Shown here: positions 37,783-47,340 of the stretch, piece by piece
Layout: every line of letters begins with the position of its first letter
Position numbering within the stretch: the first letter of the stretch is position 1
From: Endomicrobium sp.
GTDB taxonomy: Bacteria; Elusimicrobiota; Endomicrobiia; Endomicrobiales; Endomicrobiaceae
DNA length: 64,000 bases
Direction of reading: 5' to 3'
Assembly (NCBI GenBank): GCA_031262585.1
Contig: JAISHK010000001.1
Span: 153,882-217,881, forward strand
Position numbers and translations under genes: made by a program
The notes under the pieces: generated by a model
What the model saw: only the letters and a program-made list of their open reading frames with translations
Told to the model about the DNA's origin: nothing
Database searches by the model: none

Positions 37783-40200
37783 CTACCAATTAATAGTACC
37801 ACTCCAGCTATTAAAAAGAACTTCTGATTTTTCTTGCACTTTGATTTTATTTTTTCTACTTTCAAAAACTACTTTTCTATCATCTCTCACATAACCTATT
37901 TCGGCAAATACACAATCCTTTATGAGATTTTTAAATTCAGTTACATTCTTAGGTTTTATTTCAACAATAAATCTTCCATTTGATTCTGAAAACAAAGTTT
38001 CAGCAGTAGTTAATGATTCTTCAACACCAATATTAATAGTATCAATATCCACATATACCCCCTTGCCTGAAGCAAAGGCCATTTCGCTTACTGCAATAGC
38101 AAGACCACCTTCAGAACAATCGTGACAAGACTCTATTAAATTTCTATTTATTGTTTGATAAATCTTTTTCATTATAGTCCTTGATTCATTTGGATACACG
38201 CTAGGTACAATTCCATTTTTAAAACCTTTTACTTTAGAAAAAACAGAACCACCTAATTCATTTCTTGTAATTCCAAGAATAAATATTTTATTACCTTCAT
38301 CCTTTAAAGGCATTGTAACAGTATTTGCCACATCTTCAATAACACCTATTGCAGATATTAACAAAGCAGGAGGAATAGAATACTTTCTGCCATCCACAGA
38401 ATATTCGTTATGCAAACTATCTTTACCTGATATAAAAGGAACTTCAAAAGCTTTTGAAATATCATAACAAGCATTTGCAGCTCTTACTAAACTACCTAAT
38501 ATCTCAGACTTATTTGGATTGCCCCAACAAAAATTATCCAAAATTGCTATTTTTTCAATGTCTGCGCCAACAGACACTGCATTTCTTAAAGATTCCTCAA
38601 TAGCAGAAGCAGCCATTTTATAGGTATTTATTTTGCCGTACTGTGGATTCAATCCATTAGATAAAACAATTCCTTTTTTGGTATTTTTAACAATGCTATA
38701 AGGAAAGATAACAACAGCATCGCCAGGACCTGATATTTCTATATTATTACCTTGCAAAGGTTTTATAATAGTTTGTCCTTGTACTTCATAATCATATTGT
38801 CTTATAATCCATTCTTTAGAGCAAACATTTAAATCTGCAAGAATGACTTTTAAAGCTTTTAAAATTTCTAAAGAATTCATATCAACAGATTTTTGAATCT
38901 TTTCCTTTTTTTCTTTATAAATTGCAAGTCTTTTAAGTTTTGGAATTCCATTATGAAGAAAATGCATATCTATATTTGCTACAATATCATTATTATATAT
39001 AAGCGTAAGTTTTTTGTCTTCGGTAAATTCACCTATTAAAGCAGCTTCAACATTTTCTTTTTTAAATATTTCAATTAATTTCTTTTTATTCTTTTTAGGC
39101 ACAGCAAAAACCATCCTTTCCTGCGATTCAGAAATCCATATCTCCCATGGACGAAGTCCATCATATTTTAAAGGCACTTTATCAAGATAAACAATAGCAC
39201 CAGTTTTCGCACCAAGCTCACCTATGGCACTGGACAATCCTCCTGCTCCACAGTCTGTAACAGCTCTATAAAGATTTAAATCCCTCGCCTTAAGCATAGC
39301 ATCTAAAACTTTCTTTTCGACTATAGGATTTCCTATCTGCACAACACTTAAGTCAGACTTTTTATCAATTTGTACTGAAGAAAACGTTGCTCCATGGATA
39401 CCATCCCTACCTGTTTTTCCTCCTACAACTAAAATTAAATCTCCATGATTAACTTTTTTCTTTATCTTATTTTTTGAAATTATACCCATTGTTCCACAAT
39501 AAACAAGAGGATTAGACATGTATCCATTATCAAAATAAACAGCTCCATTCACAGTAGGAATACCCATTTTGTTACCATAATCTCTAACACCAGAAACCAC
39601 TCCTTTTGCTATCCTCTTAGGGTGGTGCATTCCTTCTGGAACTTTTGAATCTTTAATATTAGGTTCCCCAAAACAAAATATATCCGTATTAGCTAAAGGT
39701 TTAGCACCAAGTCCAACACCTAAAATATCTCTTATAACTCCTCCAACGCCAGTTGCTGAACCACCATAAGGTTCAAGAGCAGATGGATGATTGTGCGTTT
39801 CTACTTTAAAAGCAACCCCATTCTTAGAATCAAATTCAATAATTCCAGCATTATCTTCAAAAACAGATAAACACCACTTTTTATTTAACTCAACAGTTGC
39901 TTTAAAAATTGTTTCCTTTAAAAGATTGTTATATATTTTTTTAATTTTTCCCTCTTGGTTTTCTTGGATATACTCTATTATTCCCGTAAGTGTTTTATGT
40001 TTACAATGTTCACTCCAAGTTTGTGCTATAGTCTCTAATTCAACATCTGTAGGATTTCTTTTAAGTTTTGCAAAATATCCTTGAATTGTTTTCATCTCTA
40101 TAAGCGATAAAGCAAGAACATTTATTTTACTCAACTTTACCAATTCTCTATCAGATAAATCTAAAATATCAACTATCTTACAAACAAGTGAATGTTTCAT
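37783..40200 (-). CDS. purL: Phosphoribosylformylglycinamidine synthase, synthetase subunit
   Basis: The 805-residue small-type PurL has the signature QTWSEHCKHKTL near 65-76, VETHNHPSALEPYGGSATGVGG, DCGAGGLSSA and, in the second half, SGKDSLHNEY and HDCSEGGLA. It converts FGAR to FGAM with ATP and ammonia from PurQ, in a complex held by PurS. It is longer than Bacillus PurL (about 740) by insertions. Its start overlaps the purS stop by 4 bases. Confidence 0.96.
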   Translation of the reverse strand: MKHSLVCKIVDILDLSDRELVKLSKINVLALSLIEMKTIQGYFAKLKRNPTDVELETIAQTWSEHCKHKTLTGIIEYIQENQEGKIKKIYNNLLKETIFKATVELNKKWCLSVFEDNAGIIEFDSKNGVAFKVETHNHPSALEPYGGSATGVGGVIRDILGVGLGAKPLANTDIFCFGEPNIKDSKVPEGMHHPKRIAKGVVSGVRDYGNKMGIPTVNGAVYFDNGYMSNPLVYCGTMGIISKNKIKKKVNHGDLILVVGGKTGRDGIHGATFSSVQIDKKSDLSVVQIGNPIVEKKVLDAMLKARDLNLYRAVTDCGAGGLSSAIGELGAKTGAIVYLDKVPLKYDGLRPWEIWISESQERMVFAVPKKNKKKLIEIFKKENVEAALIGEFTEDKKLTLIYNNDIVANIDMHFLHNGIPKLKRLAIYKEKKEKIQKSVDMNSLEILKALKVILADLNVCSKEWIIRQYDYEVQGQTIIKPLQGNNIEISGPGDAVVIFPYSIVKNTKKGIVLSNGLNPQYGKINTYKMAASAIEESLRNAVSVGADIEKIAILDNFCWGNPNKSEILGSLVRAANACYDISKAFEVPFISGKDSLHNEYSVDGRKYSIPPALLISAIGVIEDVANTVTMPLKDEGNKIFILGITRNELGGSVFSKVKGFKNGIVPSVYPNESRTIMKKIYQTINRNLIESCHDCSEGGLAIAVSEMAFASGKGVYVDIDTINIGVEESLTTAETLFSESNGRFIVEIKPKNVTEFKNLIKDCVFAEIGYVRDDRKVVFESRKNKIKVQEKSEVLFNSWSGTINW

Positions 40201-40703
40201 CTTATTTTACAATCCTGTACCAATGTATTTGCTAATAATTTAGTTGCTATCAACTCAATTACTGATTTAATAGGATTATTATTTAAAGTCGTTTGAGATT
40301 CTTTACTATATAAATAGTACTTATGTCCTACTTTAATTTTAACCTCTACATTAATATTTAAATCTTTTACAGCTTTTACTACACTTTCTGCAACTGTATC
40401 TGTAATGCCTTTTTTATACCAAACTTCTATAATAGAAGCAGAAGAATTCATTTTTAAATTAACATCTTTTACATCTAAATCGGAACAACGTCTTATAACA
40501 TAAGACTCAGTTATTTTATCAATCAACAATTCTGAAGCTATTATTTTAACATCTGAAAATCTTATTTTACCACATATAAAATATAAAGGACTATACCTGA
40601 CCTTTGCTATACTTGCAATACCCATACTTGCAATATCTGATAAAATATGTTCATTTTGTGGATTTTTAAAATCTTTTTTAGTTAAAACTTCTATTTCAAA
40701 CAT
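40197..40703 (-). CDS. purS: Tandem (double-length) PurS subunit of FGAM synthase
   Basis: At 168 residues it is twice the usual PurS (about 80). Each half looks like one PurS unit: residues 1-75 (FEIEVLTKKDFKNPQNEHIL ... ASELLIDKITESYVI) and 85-168 (IIEVWYKKGITDTVAESVVK ... ATKLLANTLVQDCKI), the latter closely matching the PurS C-terminal pattern EKLLANTVIEDY. PurS bridges PurL and PurQ; a fused pair could act as a built-in dimer. It is coupled by overlap to purC (8 bases) and purL (4 bases). Confidence 0.88.
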   Translation of the reverse strand: MFEIEVLTKKDFKNPQNEHILSDIASMGIASIAKVRYSPLYFICGKIRFSDVKIIASELLIDKITESYVIRRCSDLDVKDVNLKMNSSASIIEVWYKKGITDTVAESVVKAVKDLNINVEVKIKVGHKYYLYSKESQTTLNNNPIKSVIELIATKLLANTLVQDCKIR

Positions 40704-41580
40704 TAAAATTTTTACCTGTTAATTTTTCATATATACTTACATATTTTTCCATTATTTTATCAACAACATCTTTTGGCAATTCCGGGGCAGGCGAAATTTT
40801 ATTCCATCGTATACTTTCAAGATAATTTCTTACATATTGTTTATCTAGACTATCCTGAGATTTACCTTTTTCATATTTATCAACTTCCCAAAATCTTGAT
40901 GAATCAGGCGTAAAAATCTCATCTATCAATATTAGTTGATCATTATAAAAACCAAATTCAAGTTTAGTATCAGCCAATATTATACCTTTCGAAAGAGAAT
41001 ATTCATTAACTTTCTTATATAATTTTATAGAAATTTCTTGCAACTTATCCGCTAATTCCTTGCCAATTCTTTTTACTAGTTCCTTAAAAGAAATATTTTC
41101 ATCATGCTTATAATTTTCTTCCTTACTTGATGGAGTAAAAATAGGCTTATGAAGACGCGAAGATTCTTCAAGTCCTACTGGTAGTTTTATACCACAAATT
41201 GTCTGCGATTTCTGATATTCTATCCAACCAGAACCAGCAATATACCCTCTAACTATACACTCTACATCAATTCTATTTGCTTTTTTCACTATCATTGATC
41301 TGTCGCGCAAATACTCATATTGCTTAATTTCTAAAGGGAAATTATCAAAATCTCCTGTAATAATATGATTTGGCACTACTGATTGAACAAAATCAAACCA
41401 AAACATTGAAAGTTTATGTAAAACTTTGCCTTTACCCTGGATTAATGTCGGAATTATATGATCAAAAGCTGAAATCCTATCAGAAGCAACAATTAAATAA
41501 CTTTGTCCCAAATTATACACATCTCTAACTTTTCCTTTGTGGACCAAAGGGAAATTTATAACATCTTTTTGATTATTCAT
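40696..41580 (-). CDS. purC: SAICAR synthase
   Basis: About 294 residues from the preferred start. Conserved parts are HKGKVRDVYNLG, VASDRISAFDHI, GYIAGSGWIEYQKS, ADTKLEFGF and DEIFTPDSSRFW. It adds aspartate to CAIR with ATP. The frame opens at 41640, but the ATG at 41580 has AAGGAATTGGAA directly upstream while the first start has none, so I choose 41580. It opens the purC-purS-purL-purQ operon. Confidence 0.94.
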   Translation of the reverse strand: MNNQKDVINFPLVHKGKVRDVYNLGQSYLIVASDRISAFDHIIPTLIQGKGKVLHKLSMFWFDFVQSVVPNHIITGDFDNFPLEIKQYEYLRDRSMIVKKANRIDVECIVRGYIAGSGWIEYQKSQTICGIKLPVGLEESSRLHKPIFTPSSKEENYKHDENISFKELVKRIGKELADKLQEISIKLYKKVNEYSLSKGIILADTKLEFGFYNDQLILIDEIFTPDSSRFWEVDKYEKGKSQDSLDKQYVRNYLESIRWNKISPAPELPKDVVDKIMEKYVSIYEKLTGKNFNV

Positions 41581-42442
41581 TTCCAATTCCTTTTTTAACA
41601 TTACAGGTTCAATTGTAGTTTTTTCTGATTGATTTTTCAATTACAGCATCACATGGATACGATAGTTTCACTCTATATGACTAAAAAATTAATTTTAAAA
41701 TTTTTAACTATCTAATTAAAGCAATATCTTTAAATCTCTTTTGAGATTAAGATTTGATTTACCAACGTTAACTTATGTAAACACAGTCTTAGTATATTTA
41801 TTTTTACATTTTTTTACAAAAAATTTAAAGTCATTTACAATTGTAGTATCATTTATTGAAATTTATTGCCTATTACTTGACAGCTTTTACATATGTAATT
41901 ATAGTAACTAAGTATCTATCATTGATTTTAGATTTTATATATTTTAACGAACATATAAATATTTTATTTTTCAATTTTTTAAAGACAATAATACATTGAC
42001 ACTAACAAAAACGACAATTCATGATTGACATCTTCCTATGGCTTTACTTATACTATTATCGAGCTATTAATATATACACTATTTCATCAATCACAAAAAA
42101 GTAAAAGATAATCATTGTTTTTTAATATCTATTTTTACAATATTTTTATAAAGATATTTATAATCATTTCCATTCTTTTTTAACATTTTTATTAGTAAGA
42201 AGAACTAGCTCAATAATTCCTTCAAAAAAATTTCACACTCAAATATCTCCAAATCTTTTATAAACAATTCGACCTTAACTAGTATTCATGTACTTTCTGA
42301 TGTAATATACCCAAAATGAACAAAATAATATTACTAAAACTTGGTATCAATAAAATAAAATTAATATTTTAATACTTAACAAACTGTCAATAAAAAATGA
42401 TACAGCTAAAAATAAAACCTAATGTAGTATTTATTGTTTTAG

Positions 42443-42796
42443 AATAATTTGAAGAGTTTACCTATTTTAAATAAAAACGAATTTTATAATGTTTTAGATG
42501 AACTAAAACAACACTTTGATAAAGATATTCTGTTTTTTACAATTTTTAACCACATCAATTATAATAATACATCGTTTTAAATCGAACATATCAAATATAT
42601 GCCACAAAATTTTTCAAATTAACTAATTTTACTTAAAGAATCATGATACACTACAAAAGCGACATATGACAGAAATCTTACGAGATGTGGTCTGAAGATT
42701 TCCTTTAAATTGCAAAAATTCAATGAAATTTATGGAGAAGAACACATAAAAAATAGACAACGCCATAAATGGATAAATAAACCTTTTAATTTTTAA
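42443..42796 (+). pseudogene. Unidentified gene, one frame with three nonsense codons
   Basis: A single plus-strand frame of 118 codons contains three internal stops (TAA, TAA, TGA) and no frameshift. Readable parts are LKSLPILNKNEFYNVLDELK, HFDKDILFFTIFNHIN, YDRNLTRCGLKISFKLQKF and NEIYGEEHIKNRQRHKWINK. Stop density is well below expectation for this composition. I cannot assign a family. Confidence 0.5.
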
Positions 42797-43454
42797 AATG
42801 TTCTAGAAAATTAAATAATATTAATACGCTTAAATTATTCATGCTACGTTAACTGCAACACATACACCGCATTACTACATACTTTTAAATCTTTAAACTA
42901 CAAAAAAATTGTAAAATTTCTAACTACAATAAAAAATTTTAATCTTGCAAAAACAAAATAATTTTAATAACCGATGATCATAATTCAAGAAATCTTAAAG
43001 AATCCATACAAAAAAACTATTTGAAATACACAGTTCCATCAATAATTAGGACTTGCATCATATGGATATAATTCTAGTTTGTTTATCTTAAAAACTATAC
43101 ACTTACAGAAACAAGTTTATTAAGCAATAATAATCTTCTTATAGCATTTCCAATATTGGAACTAGAAAAGTTTTATATTTTAACTTTAACACATCAACTA
43201 AAATGCTTTCTAAAACCAGTGAAATACAAAAACACAAATTTTACTAAAATATTATAATAATAATTACAACATCAGATATACACTTAAGTTTAAGTTAAAG
43301 ATAACGGGAATCCAAAATACAAACAGTACTTGCAACCATAAATTCATTAAACTTAAAAATAGAGATCTGAGCATGAATAGATATAAACACAAACAAAATG
43401 CATTACGAACTAATAAACAAAAATAGTTTAAATATACATAAATAATTATTATAT

Positions 43455-43861
43455 GTTAAATGTTTAATTTTATAAAACAAGATTTTAAAAAATTGAACAA
43501 AAGTGAGCAAAAAACAAAAAACCAGTAGACTTTTATTTTAAAAAATATTTAAAATATGACAAACACAACAATTTATGATTTTATAGAACATAATACTAAA
43601 AAGATCATATTACTTATAATTCTATTTTTAATAAATTTTGTGGATAGAACTTATTTTGAAATTTTATAGTAAATATCTTAAAAATTTCTGATAATGCTCA
43701 AATACACAAACACACATCTGTACTTTCAATTTTAAATCAAAAAGCAATACACGTTTACCTATCGTACATTAATTATATGTGGTAATACTATGGATTTTGA
43801 TAAGCTATACCCTATACAAAATTTCATTTTATCAACCATAAGAGCAATCAAACTTACAAAC
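43455..43861 (+). pseudogene. Unidentified heavily decayed gene
   Basis: One plus-strand frame starting near an ATG (MFNFIKQDFKKLNKSEQ) reads on through about 135 codons with several stops. It includes a membrane-helix-like piece (KKIILLIILFLINFVDRTYF) and MDFDKLYPIQNFILSTIRAI. It is more degraded than its neighbour at 42443. No family recognised; coding origin is inferred from the persisting frame. Confidence 0.3.
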
Positions 43862-44247
43862 TAAAACGCTATAAAAATTATAAATATAATTGAAAATATA
43901 ATTACAATAGCTACATTTCCAGTATCACTATTATGTATTACTAACCCTTTAATTAAAAATAAACAAAATCTCTTTTTGCAAAAACTTGAAAACTGTTTAC
44001 TATAACATTTATTTATTGAAAAAAGAATAAAACATTACAAATTATGAACAATTACAGATATTAAAAACAATAATTTTAAATTTAATAAAACCAAAAAACA
44101 TCAATTGAAATTTGCAATGATCAGAACCAAAAATATTGATTTCAATATCAGCACTTTCTTTTTTAAACCAAGCTAACTCATTAATTTTCAGCCCAAAAAA
44201 GTACAGAAGCTTATACTTTTTTTGGAACAAAATTCAATAATTTACAA

Positions 44248-44748
44248 CTAAAACTTTGCATTTACAATAATCATTACAGGAAATTTTCCTTTTTTAACAA
44301 AGTTCAAAAGACCAATCTGTATACCATTCATATCTTCTGTTATATTTATAATTCCTAATTGAATACCTTTAATAGACTTTGTCTTATTTAAAAATCCTAT
44401 CTGCGCACCTAATATTTCACCTTCATTTAAATTTATACAACTTGCCACCAAACCTTCAAAAATTTCAGATGAAGAAAAAAACGCAATTTGAACTCCCATA
44501 AATCGCTTTGAAATTGCAACAACACCCATATTTAACGCCACTGCATTGTCAGTTTTAGAATAAATAAAGTCCAAACCTACACCAACTAACTCAGGTGTAT
44601 ACGTCCATACACCTAGTTCAAACCCTCTAACAGAGTTATCCTTTGGAGTAACAATCTCATTCCATAAAGAAAATTTGATAGGAGTAACTGCAACGGAAAC
44701 ATTCACAAATAAAATTAATATACTTAACGTCAATATTATCTTTTTCAT
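44248..44748 (-). CDS. Secreted surface protein with LA_2272-type repeats
   Basis: The 166-residue protein has a signal peptide (hydrophobic 4-20, cleaved near VSVA) and glycine-spaced repeats such as LGAQIGFLN, IKGIQLGIINI and MNGIQIGLLNF. This periodic 'G-x-Q-x-G-x-x-N' pattern matches the LA_2272-type repeat found in outer-surface proteins of spirochaetes, Elusimicrobia and others. It is likely exported and beta-rich. AAAAAGGAAAAATATG-type upstream sequence supports the start. Role unknown. Confidence 0.7.
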   Translation of the reverse strand: MKKIILTLSILILFVNVSVAVTPIKFSLWNEIVTPKDNSVRGFELGVWTYTPELVGVGLDFIYSKTDNAVALNMGVVAISKRFMGVQIAFFSSSEIFEGLVASCINLNEGEILGAQIGFLNKTKSIKGIQLGIINITEDMNGIQIGLLNFVKKGKFPVMIIVNAKF

Positions 44749-44782
44749 TCATATTTTTCCTTTTTAGAATATATAAATATTT

Positions 44783-45364
44783 CTAACAATTTAAAAAACT
44801 TACAATATCATTTCTTAGTTCGCTAAACCCTCTCCTTCTTTTTGCACTTACTACAAATATATAAGATTTATCTATTTCAAAAAATAAAGCTATTTTAGTT
44901 TTAACTTCCTCTTCGTTTAAAATATTTAGCAGTTTATCATATTTATTCATAATAATTTTAAATGGAATATTATACTTCTTAAGCCAACAACTCATATCAA
45001 AATCTAATTCTCTAGGTCCTAAAAAAGCATCAATTACTATATAAACAGTTTTCTTGTTTTTTCTTAAAATTATACACTCTTCTATTATTTTTCTCCAAAT
45101 CTCTTTTTCCTTAAAATCCGCTCTTGCAAAACCATAACCCGGCAAATCTATTATCCATCTTCTCATAGCAACACTATAAACATTTAAACTTCTTGTTCTA
45201 CCAGGCATTTTCGATATTCTTGCTAAATTCTTTTGTGAACACAATGCATTAACAATACTACTTTTACCAACATTAGATCGTCCAGATAAAATAACTTCCG
45301 CTATACTTTTTGGCAAAGATTTTACATTCAATGTTGCTCTAAAAAAAACAGTTTTATCCAACAT
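44783..45364 (-). CDS. engB: Ribosome biogenesis GTPase EngB/YsxC
   Basis: The 193-residue GTPase has G1 GRSNVGKSS near 27-35, the G2/G3 region TRSLNVYSV and DLPGYGFA near 73-80, and MNKYDKL near 139-145, the usual EngB set and length. It is needed for 50S assembly. It lies 9 bases after the Bax1-like gene. Confidence 0.95.
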   Translation of the reverse strand: MLDKTVFFRATLNVKSLPKSIAEVILSGRSNVGKSSIVNALCSQKNLARISKMPGRTRSLNVYSVAMRRWIIDLPGYGFARADFKEKEIWRKIIEECIILRKNKKTVYIVIDAFLGPRELDFDMSCWLKKYNIPFKIIMNKYDKLLNILNEEEVKTKIALFFEIDKSYIFVVSAKRRRGFSELRNDIVSFLNC

Positions 45365-45373
45365 ATATACAAT

Positions 45374-46087
45374 TTAATCTTTTTTCAATTTTGATAAAAA
45401 TCTTACCACTTCCATATAAAGCCACACTAGCGTTACCATAAGAGAAAACGCACTATACCATTCCATATATTTAGGAGCATTATAATTTACATTTTGCTCT
45501 ATCAAATCAAAATCAATAATAAGATTTAAAGCAGCTATTACTACAATTGCAAAACTTATAACAATACCAAATCCTGAAGAGTTATGAATATATGAAAAAT
45601 GTCCGGAACCAAAAAGATTTAACACAAAATCAATTATATATACAAGAGCTATCGCAAACATTGAAAGTATTATAATTTTTTGAAACCTTGGAGTAGCCTT
45701 TAGCAATCCTGTTTTATAAGCTGCAAGCATACAAAACAAAACACATATAGTCAAAAGCACTGCATTTACAATAATACCCGGATATAATTTCTCAAAAAGT
45801 AGAGAAATTGTTCCAAGAACTAGTCCTTCACACACAGCATAAACTGGCGCTAAAATCGGCGAAGCCGTTTTTTTAAATACCATAATTAAAGCAAGTGCGA
45901 AAGCTACTATTGCTATAGGATTTATTAAAGGCATAATTATGTTAGAATGTATCCATGAATAAAACGCTCCTGTCAAGAGAAGGCACCACAAAATTATACT
46001 TTTATTTATTACCCCAGAAACACTCATAAACTCATTGCTTCCTACAGATACTTTAAAAACACTATCTTTTAAAAGTGGATTACTCAT
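45374..46087 (-). CDS. Bax inhibitor-1/YccA-like membrane protein
   Basis: The 237-residue protein has seven hydrophobic helices with an N-terminal cytosolic part and the conserved features of the Bax1-I family, including the APVYAVCEGLVLGTISLLFEK segment and the C-terminal acidic residues in the last helices (FDLIEQ ... YMEWYSAFSLMVTLVWLYMEV). Relatives act as pH-sensitive calcium leak channels or FtsH modulators; function here is unknown. It sits between the Nudix gene (3 bases upstream) and engB. Confidence 0.85.
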   Translation of the reverse strand: MSNPLLKDSVFKVSVGSNEFMSVSGVINKSIILWCLLLTGAFYSWIHSNIIMPLINPIAIVAFALALIMVFKKTASPILAPVYAVCEGLVLGTISLLFEKLYPGIIVNAVLLTICVLFCMLAAYKTGLLKATPRFQKIIILSMFAIALVYIIDFVLNLFGSGHFSYIHNSSGFGIVISFAIVVIAALNLIIDFDLIEQNVNYNAPKYMEWYSAFSLMVTLVWLYMEVVRFLSKLKKD

Positions 46088-46090
46088 AAT

Positions 46091-46525
46091 TTATCCTCCC
46101 ATAACTAAATTATATACACATTTTAGAATTTCTTTTTGACTATCAAAAGAAAGCAAAGTACACGCATATTCCACATCAACCCATCTTACTTCAGATATTT
46201 CATTCTCATCAAAATTTGAAAACTCTTCAAAAGCAAGACAAAGAAAATATATAGAATGCTTTTCTACTATTCGTCTTTTTGCATTACTATCTCTTTCTAT
46301 CATATAAATATCTTCTTTTCTATAATTTTTAACAAATTTTATATCTTTTATTCCTGTCTCTTCAAAAATTTCTCTTCTTACTGTTTCAATTTCAGTTTCG
46401 CTTTTTTTAATGTGCCCCTTGGGAAATCCCCATTTTCTATTCCTTCTTGAATTGACAAGTAAAAACAAAGGATTATCATTCTGCATTTTATAAATTACCG
46501 ATCCACAAGAAAACTCTTTAATCAC
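46091..46525 (-). CDS. Nudix hydrolase
   Basis: The 144-residue protein has a complete Nudix box (GHIKKSETEIETVRREIFEETGI, in pieces G-x5-E-x7-REIFEETGI) near residues 37-59 and the preceding KWGFPKGH. The layout resembles bis(5'-nucleosyl)-tetraphosphatase (AP4A hydrolase) types. It heads the Nudix-Bax1-engB-surface protein run. Substrate not certain. Confidence 0.9.
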   Translation of the reverse strand: MIKEFSCGSVIYKMQNDNPLFLLVNSRRNRKWGFPKGHIKKSETEIETVRREIFEETGIKDIKFVKNYRKEDIYMIERDSNAKRRIVEKHSIYFLCLAFEEFSNFDENEISEVRWVDVEYACTLLSFDSQKEILKCVYNLVMGG

Positions 46526-46583
46526 TTAAGTACCCTTACTTTTGATGATATTTAACTTATTTTTACAATTGTAATAAATTATT

Positions 46584-46800
46584 TTATTTCCTAAAATATT
46601 TTGCAAATTGGTGCTCAAATACATCAATATATTTTTTTGATTTATCTAACTTATCTTAATCATGTCTCGAAGAAGATTCAACAAAAACCCACATGAACTT
46701 CAAAGACTTTAATTTCCATCTGCTTTTTTTCATGAATATCCGATTATATATTAAAAGCATTTGTTTCGTCTAGAAATAAAACACTAGATAAGTCATTCAA
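46584..46800 (-). pseudogene. Unidentified frameshifted gene with promoter and ribosome site intact
   Basis: GAGGGCATTTTTG is followed by a frame reading NDLSSVLFLDETNAFNI, stop, SDIHEKKQMEIKVFEVHVGF. A second frame takes over with ESSSRHD, stop, DKLDKSKKYIDVFEHQFAKYF and ends at 46584. The two frames join smoothly as one protein of about 70 residues. No family recognised. Confidence 0.45.
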
Positions 46801-46811
46801 AAATGCCCTCA

Positions 46812-46838
46812 ATTATAACACGATTCATTTTTTGTCAA
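46812..46838 (-). promoter_or_regulatory. Sigma-70-like promoter upstream of pseudogene and Nudix operon
   Basis: TTGACA and TATAAT, both perfect consensus, are spaced by 15 bases on the minus strand, 12 bases before the TTG start of the dead gene and about 290 bases before the Nudix gene. The spacer is one or two bases short of optimum. It may now serve the Nudix-Bax1-engB operon. Confidence 0.45.
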
Positions 46839-47092
46839 ATCAAATTATATGTTATAAACTTACATCTAAAAAAACAGTTTAATAAAAATAATTTGATATA
46901 TTTATTATTCTAATTTCTAACTATCACTTATAGTCAACGTACTTACTCTGCATTTTTATAAAATTTTACATTAAAACTTTTTCGATATTTCTCCTCTCTA
47001 AATACTTCCTTCAAACAAATATTATATCATTAAAAAGTTTCATCGATCCTTTGCTTTATTATACATAATGATAATATATTACATAACATATT

Positions 47093-47331
47093 TCAAGATA
47101 ATGACATAAAATTTATCGTCTTTTCATCCTCAAATAATCCATGAGAATACATTTTATATAAGTTTCTTTCATAAACATTATTTATAGTCACGTAAACACC
47201 ACCAAAACAAATGCAATTTCATAACGTTTATTATTTTTACAAAAATTGCAAACTAAAACTTTATTATGAACTAGCTCATTCTAATATAAATCACCTAATA
47301 TTTTATACAAATAGAAATTAATATCTTTCAT
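47093..47331 (-). pseudogene. Decayed gene just downstream of purH
   Basis: Starting 10 bases after the purH stop, an ATG frame reads MKDINFYLYKILGDLY, stop, NELVHNKVLVCNFCKNNKRY, then after a frame change VYVTINNVYERNLYKMYSHG and LFEDEKTINFMSLS. The CxxC pair suggests a metal site. It was presumably the next gene of the purH operon. Family unknown. Confidence 0.45.
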
Positions 47332-47340
47332 AGATATATT

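Larger units (their letters stand above)
41641..44247. other. 2.6-kb spacer with a series of decayed plus-strand genes
   Basis: 41641-42430 is featureless. From 42443 onward plus-strand frames of low stop density follow one another: a 118-codon pseudogene (listed), a stretch near 42955-43070 (KIILITDDHNSRNLKES then IQKNYLKYTVPSIIRT), and another near 43450-43860 (listed). They read like a small operon of lost genes. A TTG-started minus frame at 44042-44230 does not look real. Confidence 0.45.
46526..47340. other. Spacer with two decayed minus-strand genes
   Basis: It holds a pseudogene with a surviving promoter at 46584-46800 and another at 47093-47331 directly downstream of purH, both listed. 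46840-47090 shows nothing else. Confidence 0.5.

Noticed and set aside
44042..44230. 62-codon minus-strand ORF after the surface-repeat gene
   Set aside because: Starts at TTG without a ribosome binding site, no recognisable domain, and lies in DNA that is decaying on the other strand.
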